Shown piece by piece: positions 44,632 to 53,941 of a stretch of DNA of 64,000 bases. Source of the DNA: Pseudomonas graminis (GTDB lineage Bacteria > Pseudomonadota > Gammaproteobacteria > Pseudomonadales > Pseudomonadaceae). Each line of letters starts with the position of its first letter. Position 1 is the stretch's first letter. Under the pieces are notes generated by a model. It had not been told where the DNA came from and did not search any database. It worked only from the letters and a program-made list of their open reading frames with translations. The position numbers were made by a program, and so were the translations under genes. The stretch is from NCBI RefSeq assembly GCF_001705435.1, contig NZ_MDEN01000058.1, forward strand, positions 1 to 64,000, read 5' to 3'.

Positions 44632-46341
44632 TCACGCCGGCTTGGCACCATACCAGCGCGGCGTGTAGACCCACGGCTGGCCATTGGCGCGAGGGAATAC
44701 GCAGGTCAGCGACGACCCCACCAGCACCATTGTGCGCATGTCGACTTGCTCCGGCGTCAGCTCACCGAGGGTGATGACCCGTAACGTCTGGGCGGGCCGG
44801 CCGATGTCGCGTCCCAGGGTCACCGGGGTGTCAGGGCCCCGATGCTGGCGGACGATTTCCAGGGCGCGCCCCAACTGCCAGGGCCGGGAGCGCGAGATCG
44901 GGTTGTAGAACGCCAGCGCCAGATCGGCCTGGCAGGCAAGGTCCAGCCGCTTCTCGATGATCTCCCACGGCTTGAGGTTGTCCGACAGGGACATGACGCA
45001 GAAGTCGTGGCCCAACGGGGCACCCGCCAGCGCGGCGGTTGCCAGCGAAGCCGACACGCCCGGCAGGATGTGCAGATCCACCCGGTGCCAGTCGGGATTG
45101 TCCGAATCATGCAGCGCTTCCAGCACCGCCGCCGCCATGGCGAAGACGCCGGGATCACCCGAAGAAACCACTACCACCGAGCGCCCTTCAGCGGCCAGCT
45201 CGAATGCGTGCCGGGCGCGCAGCATTTCTTCGCGGTTGTCGGTGCAGTGCAGCACTTGGTCGGCGCGGAACGGCCCGGCCATGCGCACGTAAGTCTCGTA
45301 GCCCAGCACATCGTTGGCGCGCGCCAGCTCGGCTTTAACGGCGGGAATCATGAAGTCGGTAGCGCCCGGGCCGAGGCCGATCACCGCCAGCCGCCCCCGT
45401 GCACAGCCAATCTGCTGAACCTCCAGCGGCTGCGGCGCGACAGCAATGGCAATGCCCGCCGCCGGGGTGAGCGGTGGCAACAGTTGTGGCAATGCCTGCT
45501 GGGTCATTTCCGCAGGGGTACCGGCGGCGGTGAAACGCAACGGTACGCCCAGTGATTCGGCAGCCGCGTGCAGCGCCGGACTGGCCATCTCGGCTTTGCT
45601 GGCCAGTAAACAACCCAGCGCCTGCACGGCAATGCGCGAATCGTGGAGCGCGTTTTTTACCGCCTCGGCGGGATCGACCAGATCACCGCTCAGCGCCACC
45701 AGCACATTGCGCGGATAGATCAGCAGCTCGTGATCGCTGGGCTCGCGCTCGGCGTAACCCACGTGGATCGCCAGCTGCGCCTGATCATCCTCAGGCAACT
45801 GCGCCTGGGCCAACCAGGGCGCCGCGCCCTCGACACGCACGCTTTCGCCCGACAGCAAGTCGCTGACGAAGCGCTTGCCCAGCTCCAGGTCGCCGAGCGC
45901 GTAACCGGCTGGAGGGTTAAGCAGGCATGTGCCGAAGCGCAACTCGCCACTGGTGGTGATAGCCGCTGCGGTGTTCAGCGCGGCGGCCACTTCCCGGGCC
46001 ATGACGTTGACGCCACCCAGTCCGCCCAGCAGCGGCACTACTGCGCTGCCATCCTCGGCAACGGCGAGCACCGGCGGCTCGACGCCCTTCTCCAGCAACA
46101 CCGGCGCCAACGTGCGAATGACGATGCCCGCTGCGCACAGCGCGATGATCGGCGTGTCTTGCTGATACAGCTGACGCAGTGTCGCGCCAAACTCCGAGTA
46201 GCTGCGGTCGGCCTCTTCGACGCGCCCGGCCAGCCCGTAAATCAGCGATTGGGGGTACAGCTGCTGGATACGTCGCGCCGTCGCCAGCGCGCCTTTGCCC
46301 AGGATGACAATCGCCGGAGCCTTGATGCTGGTCGTGACCAT
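44632..46341 (-). CDS. cobJ: CbiG-CobJ fusion: precorrin-3B C17-methyltransferase
   Basis: A 569-residue fusion. The N-terminal ~310 residues are a CbiG/CobE-type domain (ALCAAGIVIRTLAPVL, LLGGLGGVN; GCLLASKAEM), the C-terminal ~255 a tetrapyrrole methylase (LAVIGLGPGATDFMIPAV, VSSGDPGVFAMAAAVLE, LGHDFCVMSLSDNLKPWE). The methylase contracts the ring and methylates C17 of precorrin-3B. The ATG at 46341 overlaps the cobI stop (TGATG); a GTG four codons earlier is possible. Confidence 0.93.
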   Translation of the reverse strand: MVTTSIKAPAIVILGKGALATARRIQQLYPQSLIYGLAGRVEEADRSYSEFGATLRQLYQQDTPIIALCAAGIVIRTLAPVLLEKGVEPPVLAVAEDGSAVVPLLGGLGGVNVMAREVAAALNTAAAITTSGELRFGTCLLNPPAGYALGDLELGKRFVSDLLSGESVRVEGAAPWLAQAQLPEDDQAQLAIHVGYAEREPSDHELLIYPRNVLVALSGDLVDPAEAVKNALHDSRIAVQALGCLLASKAEMASPALHAAAESLGVPLRFTAAGTPAEMTQQALPQLLPPLTPAAGIAIAVAPQPLEVQQIGCARGRLAVIGLGPGATDFMIPAVKAELARANDVLGYETYVRMAGPFRADQVLHCTDNREEMLRARHAFELAAEGRSVVVVSSGDPGVFAMAAAVLEALHDSDNPDWHRVDLHILPGVSASLATAALAGAPLGHDFCVMSLSDNLKPWEIIEKRLDLACQADLALAFYNPISRSRPWQLGRALEIVRQHRGPDTPVTLGRDIGRPAQTLRVITLGELTPEQVDMRTMVLVGSSLTCVFPRANGQPWVYTPRWYGAKPA

Positions 46342-47075
46342 CAGCCTTGCCACCGTTCGCCGGGGACAATGATCAGCGAGAAATACGGCGACGACATCGG
46401 GTCAACCTCGGCCAGCGGCACGATCTTCTGATTGGCCATGGTCGCGCGCTCGACGTACAGCGCGCGCTCCGCCAAGCCGGTTTCCATCAGCACCTGGCGC
46501 ACTTTCGGCAGGTTGCGCCCCAGCTTCATGATCACCGCAGCGTCGGCATCCTGAAGCTTGCGTTTGAGTTCCTCGGCGGACAACACGCCAGACAGCACAG
46601 ACAGGCTTTGATTGCGGTACACCAGCGGCGCACCCAGCACCGACGCGCCGCCGAGCATCGAGCAGACACCGGGAATCACTTCGGCTTCGTAGCGATCGGA
46701 CAGACGATCGTGGAGGTACATGTAAGACCCGTAGAACATCGGGTCGCCTTCGCAGATCACCGCCACGTCGCGTCCGGCGTCCAGATGCGCCGCCACATCG
46801 GCGCTGCTGCGGTCGTAGAACTCGCTGATCACTTGCTCGTAAGACAGGTGAACGGGCAAAGCCTCGGTGGTCACCGGGTACACCAGCGGCATCAGCGTCT
46901 GAGCCTGCTGCAGATGGCCTTCGATGATGCCGAACGCGTTGCCTTTCTTGCCCTTGGCGACAAAGTACGCGACCACCGGCGACTCGCGCAGCAGGCGCAG
47001 CGCCTTGACGGTAATGAGTTCCGGATCACCCGGCCCCACGCCCAAGCCAATCAGACGACCGCGGGGTGCCATCAT
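46341..47075 (-). CDS. cobI: precorrin-2 C20-methyltransferase
   Basis: A 244-residue SAM-dependent tetrapyrrole methylase converting precorrin-2 to precorrin-3A. Motifs: [58 protein letters not shown]. Overlaps cobH upstream and cobJ downstream by a few bases, so the run is one translationally coupled operon. Confidence 0.94.
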   Translation of the reverse strand: MMAPRGRLIGLGVGPGDPELITVKALRLLRESPVVAYFVAKGKKGNAFGIIEGHLQQAQTLMPLVYPVTTEALPVHLSYEQVISEFYDRSSADVAAHLDAGRDVAVICEGDPMFYGSYMYLHDRLSDRYEAEVIPGVCSMLGGASVLGAPLVYRNQSLSVLSGVLSAEELKRKLQDADAAVIMKLGRNLPKVRQVLMETGLAERALYVERATMANQKIVPLAEVDPMSSPYFSLIIVPGERWQG

Positions 47076-47698
47076 TCGATCTCCGTGGCGAGTGAGTTGA
47101 CCGCCGCCGCCGCCATGGCACTGCCGCCGCGACGGCCCTGCATGATCACGTAAGGCACGCCGCGACTGTCGGCAGCCAGCATGTCCTTGGATTCAGCGGC
47201 GCCGACGAAGCCCACCGGGAAACCCAGGATCAACGCGGGTTTCGGCGCGCCGGCGTCGAGCATTTCCAGCAGATAGAACAGCGCGGTCGGCGCGTTGCCG
47301 ATCACCACAACCGCGCCTTCCAGATGCGGGCGCCACAGCTCCAGCGCAGCGGCCGAGCGAGTGTTGCCCAGCTCCCGCGCCATCTCGGGCACGCGTTCGT
47401 TCTTCAGGGTGCAGATCACTGGGTTGTTGGCGGGCAGGCGAGTGCGCGTGACGCCTTCGGCGACCATGTGTGCGTCACACAGAATCGGCGCACCGGCGGC
47501 CAGCGCGCGGCGACCTGCCGTGCCCGCGCCCGGCGAGAAGCGCAGGCCTTCGACCGCATCGACCATGCCGCAGGCATGAATCACCCGTACGGCGAGTTTT
47601 TCCAGGTCGGCCGGGATGGAATCGAGCCGGGCTTCGGCACGAATGATCGCGAAGGAGTTACGGTAGATCTCCTGGCCGTCGCGGATGTAATCAATCAT
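47072..47698 (-). CDS. cobH: precorrin-8X methylmutase
   Basis: A 208-residue isomerase moving the C11 methyl to C12 to give hydrogenobyrinate. The start is [20 protein letters not shown]; the active-site histidine lies in [20 protein letters not shown]; the end has [20 protein letters not shown]. It overlaps cobG by 8 nt. Confidence 0.94.
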   Translation of the reverse strand: MIDYIRDGQEIYRNSFAIIRAEARLDSIPADLEKLAVRVIHACGMVDAVEGLRFSPGAGTAGRRALAAGAPILCDAHMVAEGVTRTRLPANNPVICTLKNERVPEMARELGNTRSAAALELWRPHLEGAVVVIGNAPTALFYLLEMLDAGAPKPALILGFPVGFVGAAESKDMLAADSRGVPYVIMQGRRGGSAMAAAAVNSLATEIE

Positions 47699-49043
47699 CG
47701 GTGTTGCTCCGTGAGTCGGCGGTCAACAACGCGCCGACTGCTTCAATAGTGAGATCACGTGCATGCAGATCGCCGAACCCGGCCTTTTCTGCATGACGAA
47801 AATAAAGGTCGTAACGACCGGGCGACGCTGCCAGCAGGGTCACCGGTGCCACATGGGCAGCAGCACACGAACGCGCGCAGCCGGATAGGTGCACCGCGCG
47901 GCTGATGGCGTTTTCTTGCAGCAATGCGGCCAGACGCAGCCCGTCGGCCTTGGTGTCAGCCAGCCCTTTAGCGCAGGCAGCGGAGCCGGTGCAGGCGACG
48001 ATTTTCGACAGTGCTTGAGCGGCATCGACGAGCAGGCCCGCCCGACCCAAGCCATCCACTGCGAGCGCTGACTTTTCCGCCGGGACATTGCGCAGCGTCA
48101 GGCTTTGCCACGGCGTCATGCACAACTGGCCGTCGCCAAACGCAGTCGCCAATCGGGCGGCTTCACGCAACATGGACGGCCGCAGACGCCCCAACGGCAC
48201 GCCTGCGCCCACGGCCACAACGCCGGCTGTTGCCTGGGCGTACGTGCCGATGTGCGCAAAAGACCGGATCGGTTCGCGCCGCCAGCTGGTTACTTTTTGA
48301 TCAACCACGAATGGCTGCGGCAAACGCGCGGCGACGTGTTCGAGGAAGCGGTGCACGGGCGTTTCTTTCAGCAGATCGCGCATGCGTGCCTGATCGGGCC
48401 GAGCGAGATCCAGAAAGGTTTCCAGCACCGCGACCACCCATGCGTGCGCTGCTTCCGGCGCCACTGCAGCCACCGGTGAGTCGGTCGCCGGACAGCCCGC
48501 CAGCCCGAAACCCAGCAGGGTCAGGCCATCGACCTGCAACGCTGACAGCCAGAGATCATGGGGATGCTCGAGCATAGCCAACCCCTCGCCGCCGTCCAGC
48601 GACAAGGCAAATTTGGGCGACAGCTCATGGAAACGCGGGTGGTGCTCAAGGGTATGCAGGATCTGCCCGGCCAGCGGACGCACGTCCAGCAGTTGCTGCG
48701 GATCGATGCCTGCGGTCGGGCTGAGCATCAGATTGCGTACGTCGTCACTGGCCGGATTGCTTGGCCCCAGACCGGCATCGAGCAGGCAGGCGATCAGCCC
48801 GTCATGGTTGGCGCCTATACCGCGAATCTGCAGATTGCCGCGATTGGTCGCCTCGATCACACCGCCGGCGAACCCCTCGGCAGCATCCGCCACGGCCAGC
48901 GCCTGATCCGCTGAAAGCACCCCGCCCGGCAGCTTGATCCGGCAGATGCCGCCATCCAGCGCCGGGACGATACGCAGCAACCCCGGGCAAGCCGAGGGGC
49001 GAATGGGCGTAGCGGAGGGGCGAGCGGACAACGGCTCGGTCAA
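47691..49043 (-). CDS. cobG: precorrin-3B synthase
   Basis: A 450-residue member of the sulfite/nitrite reductase fold that uses O2 to make the C20-hydroxy lactone precorrin-3B. The Fe-S cluster ligands are visible as CTGSAAC and CARSC in the C-terminal half, the family spacing. The start codon is TTG at 49043, after AGGTGA. This is the oxygen-dependent step of the aerobic route. First gene of the minus-strand operon cobG-cobH-cobI-cobJ, divergent from cobL. Confidence 0.91.
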   Translation of the reverse strand: MTEPLSARPSATPIRPSACPGLLRIVPALDGGICRIKLPGGVLSADQALAVADAAEGFAGGVIEATNRGNLQIRGIGANHDGLIACLLDAGLGPSNPASDDVRNLMLSPTAGIDPQQLLDVRPLAGQILHTLEHHPRFHELSPKFALSLDGGEGLAMLEHPHDLWLSALQVDGLTLLGFGLAGCPATDSPVAAVAPEAAHAWVVAVLETFLDLARPDQARMRDLLKETPVHRFLEHVAARLPQPFVVDQKVTSWRREPIRSFAHIGTYAQATAGVVAVGAGVPLGRLRPSMLREAARLATAFGDGQLCMTPWQSLTLRNVPAEKSALAVDGLGRAGLLVDAAQALSKIVACTGSAACAKGLADTKADGLRLAALLQENAISRAVHLSGCARSCAAAHVAPVTLLAASPGRYDLYFRHAEKAGFGDLHARDLTIEAVGALLTADSRSNTDD

Positions 49044-49251
49044 TGGATCACCTGGTGCGAATGGGCGGACGCAAAGAGAAACGAAAAGTTACAGGGGCCG
49101 TATTATGCCTGCTTTGGCCGCTGCCATGAAAAGACGCTCTGTCGGATTCACAAAGCCATACGAACCGGCCCCGTCGGCGCGGTATCATGCCGGCCACTTT
49201 CACAGGCCGAGCAGGCGGGCCTGTTGCACGCAATCGGGTTGAGGGCAATTC
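49044..49251. promoter_or_regulatory. divergent promoter region cobG/cobL
   Basis: A 208-bp gap between divergent operons. It contains GC-rich short dyads (for example CACAGGCCGAGCAGGCGGGC-like sequence near 49201) but no B12 box or cobalamin riboswitch core that I can find. The promoters themselves were not resolved. Confidence 0.4.
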
Positions 49252-50454
49252 ATGTCACCGTGGCTGACAGTCGTGGGAATCGGTGAGGACGGCTATAAAG
49301 GTCTGGGCCGAAACGCTCGGCACGCGCTGCTGCAGGCGCGGCAGGTGTTCGGCGGCCCGCGGCAGTTGGCCTTGCTGCCGCCGTGCATTCAGGCCGAGCA
49401 GCGCCAGTGGCCGAGCCCGTTTTCCCTGAGCCCGGTGCTGGAGCAACGCGGCGTCCCGGTCTGCGTGCTGGCCAGCGGCGACCCCATGTTGTTCGGCGTC
49501 GGCGCGAGCCTGTCGAAACACGTCCCCTTCGCTGAGATGCGGGTGATTCCAGCGCCATCTTCTTATTCGCTGGCGGCGGCCCGTCTGGGTTGGGCGTTGC
49601 AGGACGTGGTGACGCTGTCGGTCGTCGCCCGCCCGGTCGCGGCCTTGAATGCTCACCTGCAACACGGCCTGCGCCTGCTGGTGCTGAGCAACGACGGCTC
49701 CAGCCCGGCGGCCATCGCGGCGCAGCTCCGCGAACGCGGGTTTGGCCCGAGCCCCATGATCGTGCTCGAACACTTAGGCGGCAGCGCCGAGCGACAGATC
49801 GAAGGCACCGCCGGTGAGTGGAACGCCACTGACATCGCGGCGCTGAACCTGGTCGCCATCGAATGCCGCGCCCAGCCTGATGCATTGCGTCTTTCGCCGC
49901 TGGGCGGTCTGCCGGACGAGGCGTTTCGGCATGACGGTCAGCTCACCAAGCGCGACGTGCGGGCCATCACCCTGGCAAGGCTCGCCCCCGTTCCCGGTGA
50001 ACTGCTGTGGGACGTGGGCGCAGGCTGCGGCTCCATCGGCATCGAGTGGATGCGCGCGCACCCGACCTGCCACGCCATCGCCATCGAGGCGGATGAGGGA
50101 CGGCAACAACTGATCGAACTCAACCGCGATGCGCTGGGTGTGCCAGGCCTGCAACTGATTCGCGGACGTGCGCCCGATGCGCTGGAAGGCCTTGAACAAC
50201 CGGACGCGATCTTCATCGGCGGCGGCGTAACGCGCGAGGGTGTGCTGCCTGCATGCTGGCAGAGCCTGCGTTCCGGCGGTCGACTGGTCGCCAATGCCGT
50301 CACGCTGCAAAGCGAAGCGATGCTGGTTAACTGGCGCGAGCAATACGGCGGCGAACTGACCCGCATTCACCTGGCCCACGCCAAACCACTGGGCGAGTTC
50401 GACACTTGGCGTCAGGCGCTGCCGATCACCTTGCTCGAAGCGATCAAACCCTGA
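49252..50454 (+). CDS. cobL: precorrin-6B C5,15-methyltransferase (CbiE-CbiT fusion)
   Basis: A 400-residue bifunctional enzyme. The N-terminal ~200 residues are a tetrapyrrole methylase ([31 protein letters not shown]) that methylates C5; the C-terminal ~190 are a Rossmann methyltransferase/decarboxylase ([20 protein letters not shown]) that acts at C15 and C12. Its stop overlaps the cbiD start (TGATG). Confidence 0.94.
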   Translation: MSPWLTVVGIGEDGYKGLGRNARHALLQARQVFGGPRQLALLPPCIQAEQRQWPSPFSLSPVLEQRGVPVCVLASGDPMLFGVGASLSKHVPFAEMRVIPAPSSYSLAAARLGWALQDVVTLSVVARPVAALNAHLQHGLRLLVLSNDGSSPAAIAAQLRERGFGPSPMIVLEHLGGSAERQIEGTAGEWNATDIAALNLVAIECRAQPDALRLSPLGGLPDEAFRHDGQLTKRDVRAITLARLAPVPGELLWDVGAGCGSIGIEWMRAHPTCHAIAIEADEGRQQLIELNRDALGVPGLQLIRGRAPDALEGLEQPDAIFIGGGVTREGVLPACWQSLRSGGRLVANAVTLQSEAMLVNWREQYGGELTRIHLAHAKPLGEFDTWRQALPITLLEAIKP

Positions 50455-51551
50455 TGCGCGACGAAACCGCCGAACAGCCCGCGCCGTTACGCAGCGGCTT
50501 GACCACTGGCAGCTGCGCCACGGCAACGTCCCTCGCCGCCGCGCGCCTGTTGCTGGCCGCTGAGACCAACGATGCCATCGAAATCACGCTGCCCAAAGGC
50601 AAGTGCGTGCAGATGCGCCTGGAATTCTGCCGTCTGATTGCGGGCGGCGCCGAGGCCGGCACGCTCAAGGATGCCGGTGACGATCCGGACGTTACCCACG
50701 GCGCGCTGGTGTCTGCCCAAGTCAGGCTGGTCCCTGAGCCCGGCGTGCGATTTGTCGCGGGCGAAGGCGTGGGTACCGTCACCCGCCCGGGTCTGGTGCT
50801 GGGTGTCGGCGAGCCGGCGATCAATCCGGTGCCGCGCAGGATGATGGCCGAACACCTCACGCATCTGGCCCAAGAGGTGAGCTATGGCGGCGGGTTTGAA
50901 GTGACGGTCTGCGTCGAAAACGGCGGCACGCTGGCTTTGAAAACCATGAACCCGCGGTTGGGGATTCTCGGCGGCCTGTCGATTCTGGGCACCAGCGGGA
51001 TCGTCCGTCCCTTCTCCTGCGCGGCGTACATCGCGTCGATCCACCAAGGCATCGATGTCGCGCGCACCAACGGTTACCAGCACATCGCCGCCTGCACCGG
51101 CAATGCCAGCGAAGACACGATGCGTCGGGTGTATCAGATCCCGGACATCGCACTGATCGAGATGGGGGATTTTGTCGGCGCTGTGCTCAAGCACCTGCGC
51201 AAAACCCCGGTAGAGCGGCTCAGTGTATGCGGCGGTTTCGGCAAGATCAGCAAGCTGGCGGCGGGCCATATGGACCTGCACAGTCGCCACTCCAGTATCG
51301 ATCTGGTTCAGCTCGCGCGCTGGGCTGCCGATGTGGGCGCGGACGCCGAGCTGCAACAGAACATTCGCCAGGCCAACACCAGTCAGCAAGCGCTGGCCAT
51401 GGCCTCCGCCGTCGGCATCGCGCTGGGTGATGCGGTCTGTCAGCACGCGCTGGATTTCGCCCGCAGCGTGGTGCCGGCGCAGGTTGAGGTCGAGGTCTTC
51501 GCCATCGACCGGCAGGGCGGGATCGTCGGCCACGCGGGAGGTTTTGATTGA
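50454..51551 (+). CDS. cbiD: cobalt-precorrin-5B C1-methyltransferase CbiD
   Basis: A 365-residue CbiD-family protein, recognised by [39 protein letters not shown] and [20 protein letters not shown] segments. CbiD methylates C1 in the route usually called anaerobic. Here it replaces CobF of the classic aerobic route. The ATG at 50454 overlaps the cobL stop; an earlier in-frame ATG at 50406 lies inside cobL and is less likely. Confidence 0.93.
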   Translation: MRDETAEQPAPLRSGLTTGSCATATSLAAARLLLAAETNDAIEITLPKGKCVQMRLEFCRLIAGGAEAGTLKDAGDDPDVTHGALVSAQVRLVPEPGVRFVAGEGVGTVTRPGLVLGVGEPAINPVPRRMMAEHLTHLAQEVSYGGGFEVTVCVENGGTLALKTMNPRLGILGGLSILGTSGIVRPFSCAAYIASIHQGIDVARTNGYQHIAACTGNASEDTMRRVYQIPDIALIEMGDFVGAVLKHLRKTPVERLSVCGGFGKISKLAAGHMDLHSRHSSIDLVQLARWAADVGADAELQQNIRQANTSQQALAMASAVGIALGDAVCQHALDFARSVVPAQVEVEVFAIDRQGGIVGHAGGFD

Positions 51552-52294
51552 ACTCACACAGCCTGAAACGCGTGCTGTTGCTCGGCGGCGTCACCGACGC
51601 ACTGGCGATCGCCCGTACGCTGGGGCCTCAGCACGTTTACAGCCTGGCAGGCGTGGGCCGCGTGCCCACCGACCTGCGCTGCGAAGTCCGTGTGGGCGGG
51701 TTCGGCGGCGCCGAAGGGCTGGCAAACTTCATACAGCAGACAGGCATCGATCTGATCCTGGACGCGACGCACCCTTACGCTGCGCAGATGAGCCAGAACG
51801 CTGTCACGGCGGCAAAGCTGACCGGTGTTCCCTGCTGGGCATTGCGTCGACCCGCGTGGCAGGCGGGGCCGGACGATGACTGGCGCGAAGTTGCGGACTG
51901 GGCAGAACTGATCGCCGCCCTCACCCCCTTTCAACGCCCCCTGTTCACCTTGGGCCGCGAGCCTTTGCAGCACCTGCACGAGATTCCCGCCCATCAGTTC
52001 TGGACGCTACGGGCCCTGGACATTTACCCCGGCAATGAACGCTGTGAAGTGATCGGCGCGCGCGGCCCTTTCCGGCTGGAGGATGAGCGCGAGTTGTTCG
52101 AGACTCGCAACATCGACGTCCTTATCAGCAAGAACAGCGGCAGCACGGCCACCGAGCCGAAGCTGGAGGTGGCGCGGGAGCGCGGGGTGCCGGTGCTGGT
52201 GTTGAAACGGCCGATGCTGCCGGAGGTGGATCGGGCCTTTTGGAGTGTGGGCGAGGTGTTGGCTGCGTTGCAGAATGCTGAAGATGCCAGCTAG
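51548..52294 (+). CDS. cobK: precorrin-6A reductase
   Basis: A 248-residue NADPH enzyme reducing precorrin-6A to 6B. Motifs: [56 protein letters not shown]. The start is TTG at 51548, overlapping the cbiD stop. Last gene of cobL-cbiD-cobK, followed by a terminator. Confidence 0.93.
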   Translation: MNSHSLKRVLLLGGVTDALAIARTLGPQHVYSLAGVGRVPTDLRCEVRVGGFGGAEGLANFIQQTGIDLILDATHPYAAQMSQNAVTAAKLTGVPCWALRRPAWQAGPDDDWREVADWAELIAALTPFQRPLFTLGREPLQHLHEIPAHQFWTLRALDIYPGNERCEVIGARGPFRLEDERELFETRNIDVLISKNSGSTATEPKLEVARERGVPVLVLKRPMLPEVDRAFWSVGEVLAALQNAEDAS

Positions 52295-52342
52295 CTGTGT
52301 GGCATCCGTCTGGCCCCCTGCTGAACCCTTCCTGAACCAAAT

Positions 52343-52377
52343 CCGCCCCGCGACATAACGTCGCGGGCGGGCTTTTT
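52343..52377 (+). terminator. terminator after cobK
   Basis: CCGCCCCGCGAC (52343-52354) pairs with GTCGCGGGCGG (52360-52370) with a single bulged C; loop ATAAC; then GCTTTTT. Confidence 0.88.
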
Positions 52378-52401
52378 ACATCTGGCGGCTGATCAGGCTA
52401 A

Positions 52402-52827
52402 ATGGCCGGCATGAGAAAACAACAAGATCAAATCATCACGCAGAAGCGGCGCCGGGCGTTCGCCTGGGTGGCCTGTTTCGCACTGTTGTTCGGCGTGCTG
52501 GCGATGCCGATGACGCCGACCATGCCGCGCCCCGAGGGTGAGCGGCTGGTCTGGGGAAGCGGCTGCACAGACGCCGCATCACGCCTGGCCATGACGCCCG
52601 TTGAAGTCATCGATAAACAATCGTCCTATCACCCCGACATCGCGTTCGTGCAGCACTGCGCCTGCTGCACAAACGCCACGCCACTGGTTGCAGTGCCGAC
52701 CCTCATCGGTTTTGGATTGTTCGCCCTGGTCGAACCGGTGCGTTTCCCTGTTGCGGTACTGGTGCTGCGTGCGCCGCCCCTTCAGCGCTGGCCTGCACGC
52801 AATCCGCACGCATCGCCCCGGGTCTGA
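52402..52827 (+). CDS. DUF2946 protein, copper cluster
   Basis: A 141-residue DUF2946-type protein: basic N-terminus, one hydrophobic helix (about 17-38), and a Cys-rich motif QHCACCTN (about 84-91) in an otherwise extracytoplasmic stretch, plus a second hydrophobic segment. The Cys cluster suits metal binding. First gene of a four-gene copper set on the plus strand. Exact function unknown. Confidence 0.72.
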   Translation: MAGMRKQQDQIITQKRRRAFAWVACFALLFGVLAMPMTPTMPRPEGERLVWGSGCTDAASRLAMTPVEVIDKQSSYHPDIAFVQHCACCTNATPLVAVPTLIGFGLFALVEPVRFPVAVLVLRAPPLQRWPARNPHASPRV

Positions 52828-52876
52828 TGAGTCGACCTTGCCCTGGCGCACCTGAATGAACCGGAGACCTGCGTTG

Positions 52877-53353
52877 ATGCTGAACAAAATCCTCCTGCTG
52901 ATCGCCCTTGCGCTGCCAGCGGCTTTCGTTGAAGCCCAGGATTACACCAAGGGCCAATTGGTCGTCGCGCAGCCATGGTCCATGGCGTTGCCGCCCAACG
53001 CGCCCACCGTCGCTGCCTATTTTGTGATCACCAACGGAGGCGCGGAGAACGATAAGCTGAAAGCGGTCGACAGCCCCATCGCCGGTGCCGCTCAGCTGCA
53101 TGAGCACGTCAGCCAGGACGGCCTGATGAAAATGCAGCACGTCGAGACGGTGGATATCCCCGGCGGCGGCACCGCGACATTCGCCCCCATGGCCTATCAC
53201 GTCATGCTGCTGGATCTGAAAGACCGCGCCCGACTGATCGACGGGCAGAGCTTCCCCCTCACACTGCACTTTGAGAAAGCGGGCGACCTGACCGTTGACG
53301 TCATGGTATTGAAACAGCCACCCGATGCTGCCGCCCCGGCCCACGCCCACTGA
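52877..53353 (+). CDS. periplasmic copper chaperone PCu(A)C
   Basis: A 158-residue protein with signal peptide (MLNKILLLIALALPAAFVEA, cut after QA or EA). The Cu(I) site is readable: H in LHEHV, M in GLMKMQHV, and H-x-M in YHVML, the H(M)x10Mx21HxM pattern of PCu(A)C. Such proteins deliver copper to cytochrome oxidase and related targets. The start at 52877 is chosen for the clean signal peptide; an in-frame ATG lies 21 nt upstream. Confidence 0.88.
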   Translation: MLNKILLLIALALPAAFVEAQDYTKGQLVVAQPWSMALPPNAPTVAAYFVITNGGAENDKLKAVDSPIAGAAQLHEHVSQDGLMKMQHVETVDIPGGGTATFAPMAYHVMLLDLKDRARLIDGQSFPLTLHFEKAGDLTVDVMVLKQPPDAAAPAHAH

Positions 53354-53855
53354 CCCGCCGAATCCCGACGCCGCCCCCTTGAACCGTCCGCCCGCGAACC
53401 GCGCCCGATCAGCCCACGCCCCTCGTCACTCGCAGGGTGCGTGGCTGAGCCTGTTCGCCATGCTGATGATCTTCATCGGCCCGCTGATCTCCCAGTCGAT
53501 GCCCATGGAGCATCACAGCGGTATGGCAATGCCCGCGCCGACTTCGATGTCGATGCATGGCGAAATGGACATGTCGGCCTCGATGGACATGGCCATGGAG
53601 ATGGGCGCGGGCGAACACAGCGGCCACGCCAAGGCCGAACTGGACGCCGGCGTCGATCACGTCATCTGGGCCAAATGCGGCTATTGCACACTGCTGTTCA
53701 GTTGCCCGGCGCTCACCAAAACCGTCGCCGTCCTCGCCCCCGTCCCGCCCAGACCCGCCGACTTCTACAACGAAGCCACGCAACTCGGCCACGCTCAACG
53801 CAACGTATTCCCCAACGCCCGCAGTCGCGCGCCGCCCCTCTCGTCAGTCGTTTGA
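53325..53855 (+). CDS. DUF2946 protein with Met/His-rich segment
   Basis: A 176-residue DUF2946 protein. Hydrophobic helix about 40-58, then a striking Met/His-rich stretch (SMPMEHHSGMAMPAPTSMSM and on to MDMSASMDMAMEMG) well suited to Cu(I), then CGYCTLLFSC. It overlaps the PCu(A)C gene by 29 nt in another frame. Probably a periplasmic or membrane copper-binding partner. Confidence 0.78.
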   Translation: MLPPRPTPTDPPNPDAAPLNRPPANRARSAHAPRHSQGAWLSLFAMLMIFIGPLISQSMPMEHHSGMAMPAPTSMSMHGEMDMSASMDMAMEMGAGEHSGHAKAELDAGVDHVIWAKCGYCTLLFSCPALTKTVAVLAPVPPRPADFYNEATQLGHAQRNVFPNARSRAPPLSSVV

Positions 53856-53874
53856 ACGCCACAAATTGACTCGC

Positions 53875-53907
53875 ACCCGCTGACGGCTTCTCTGGCTGCC
53901 AGCGGGT
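53875..53907 (+). other. hairpin between DUF2946 and PepSY genes
   Basis: ACCCGCTG (53875-53882) and CAGCGGGT (53900-53907) are perfect complements. No clean T-run follows; it may be an attenuator or the scar of a lost gene. Confidence 0.4.
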
Positions 53908-53941
53908 TGCGCCGTGTTTTCCCTGACGGGAGCGTTGCACC

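Noticed and set aside
44440..44784. A 114-codon frame on the plus strand between the paralogue operon and cobJ
   Set aside because: Half of it is antisense to the cobJ 3' end, no ribosome binding site is seen, and its Arg-rich translation is typical of spurious frames.
49044..49251. Cobalamin riboswitch ahead of the cob genes
   Set aside because: No B12-box-like core or the expected paired elements could be found in the 208-bp gap.
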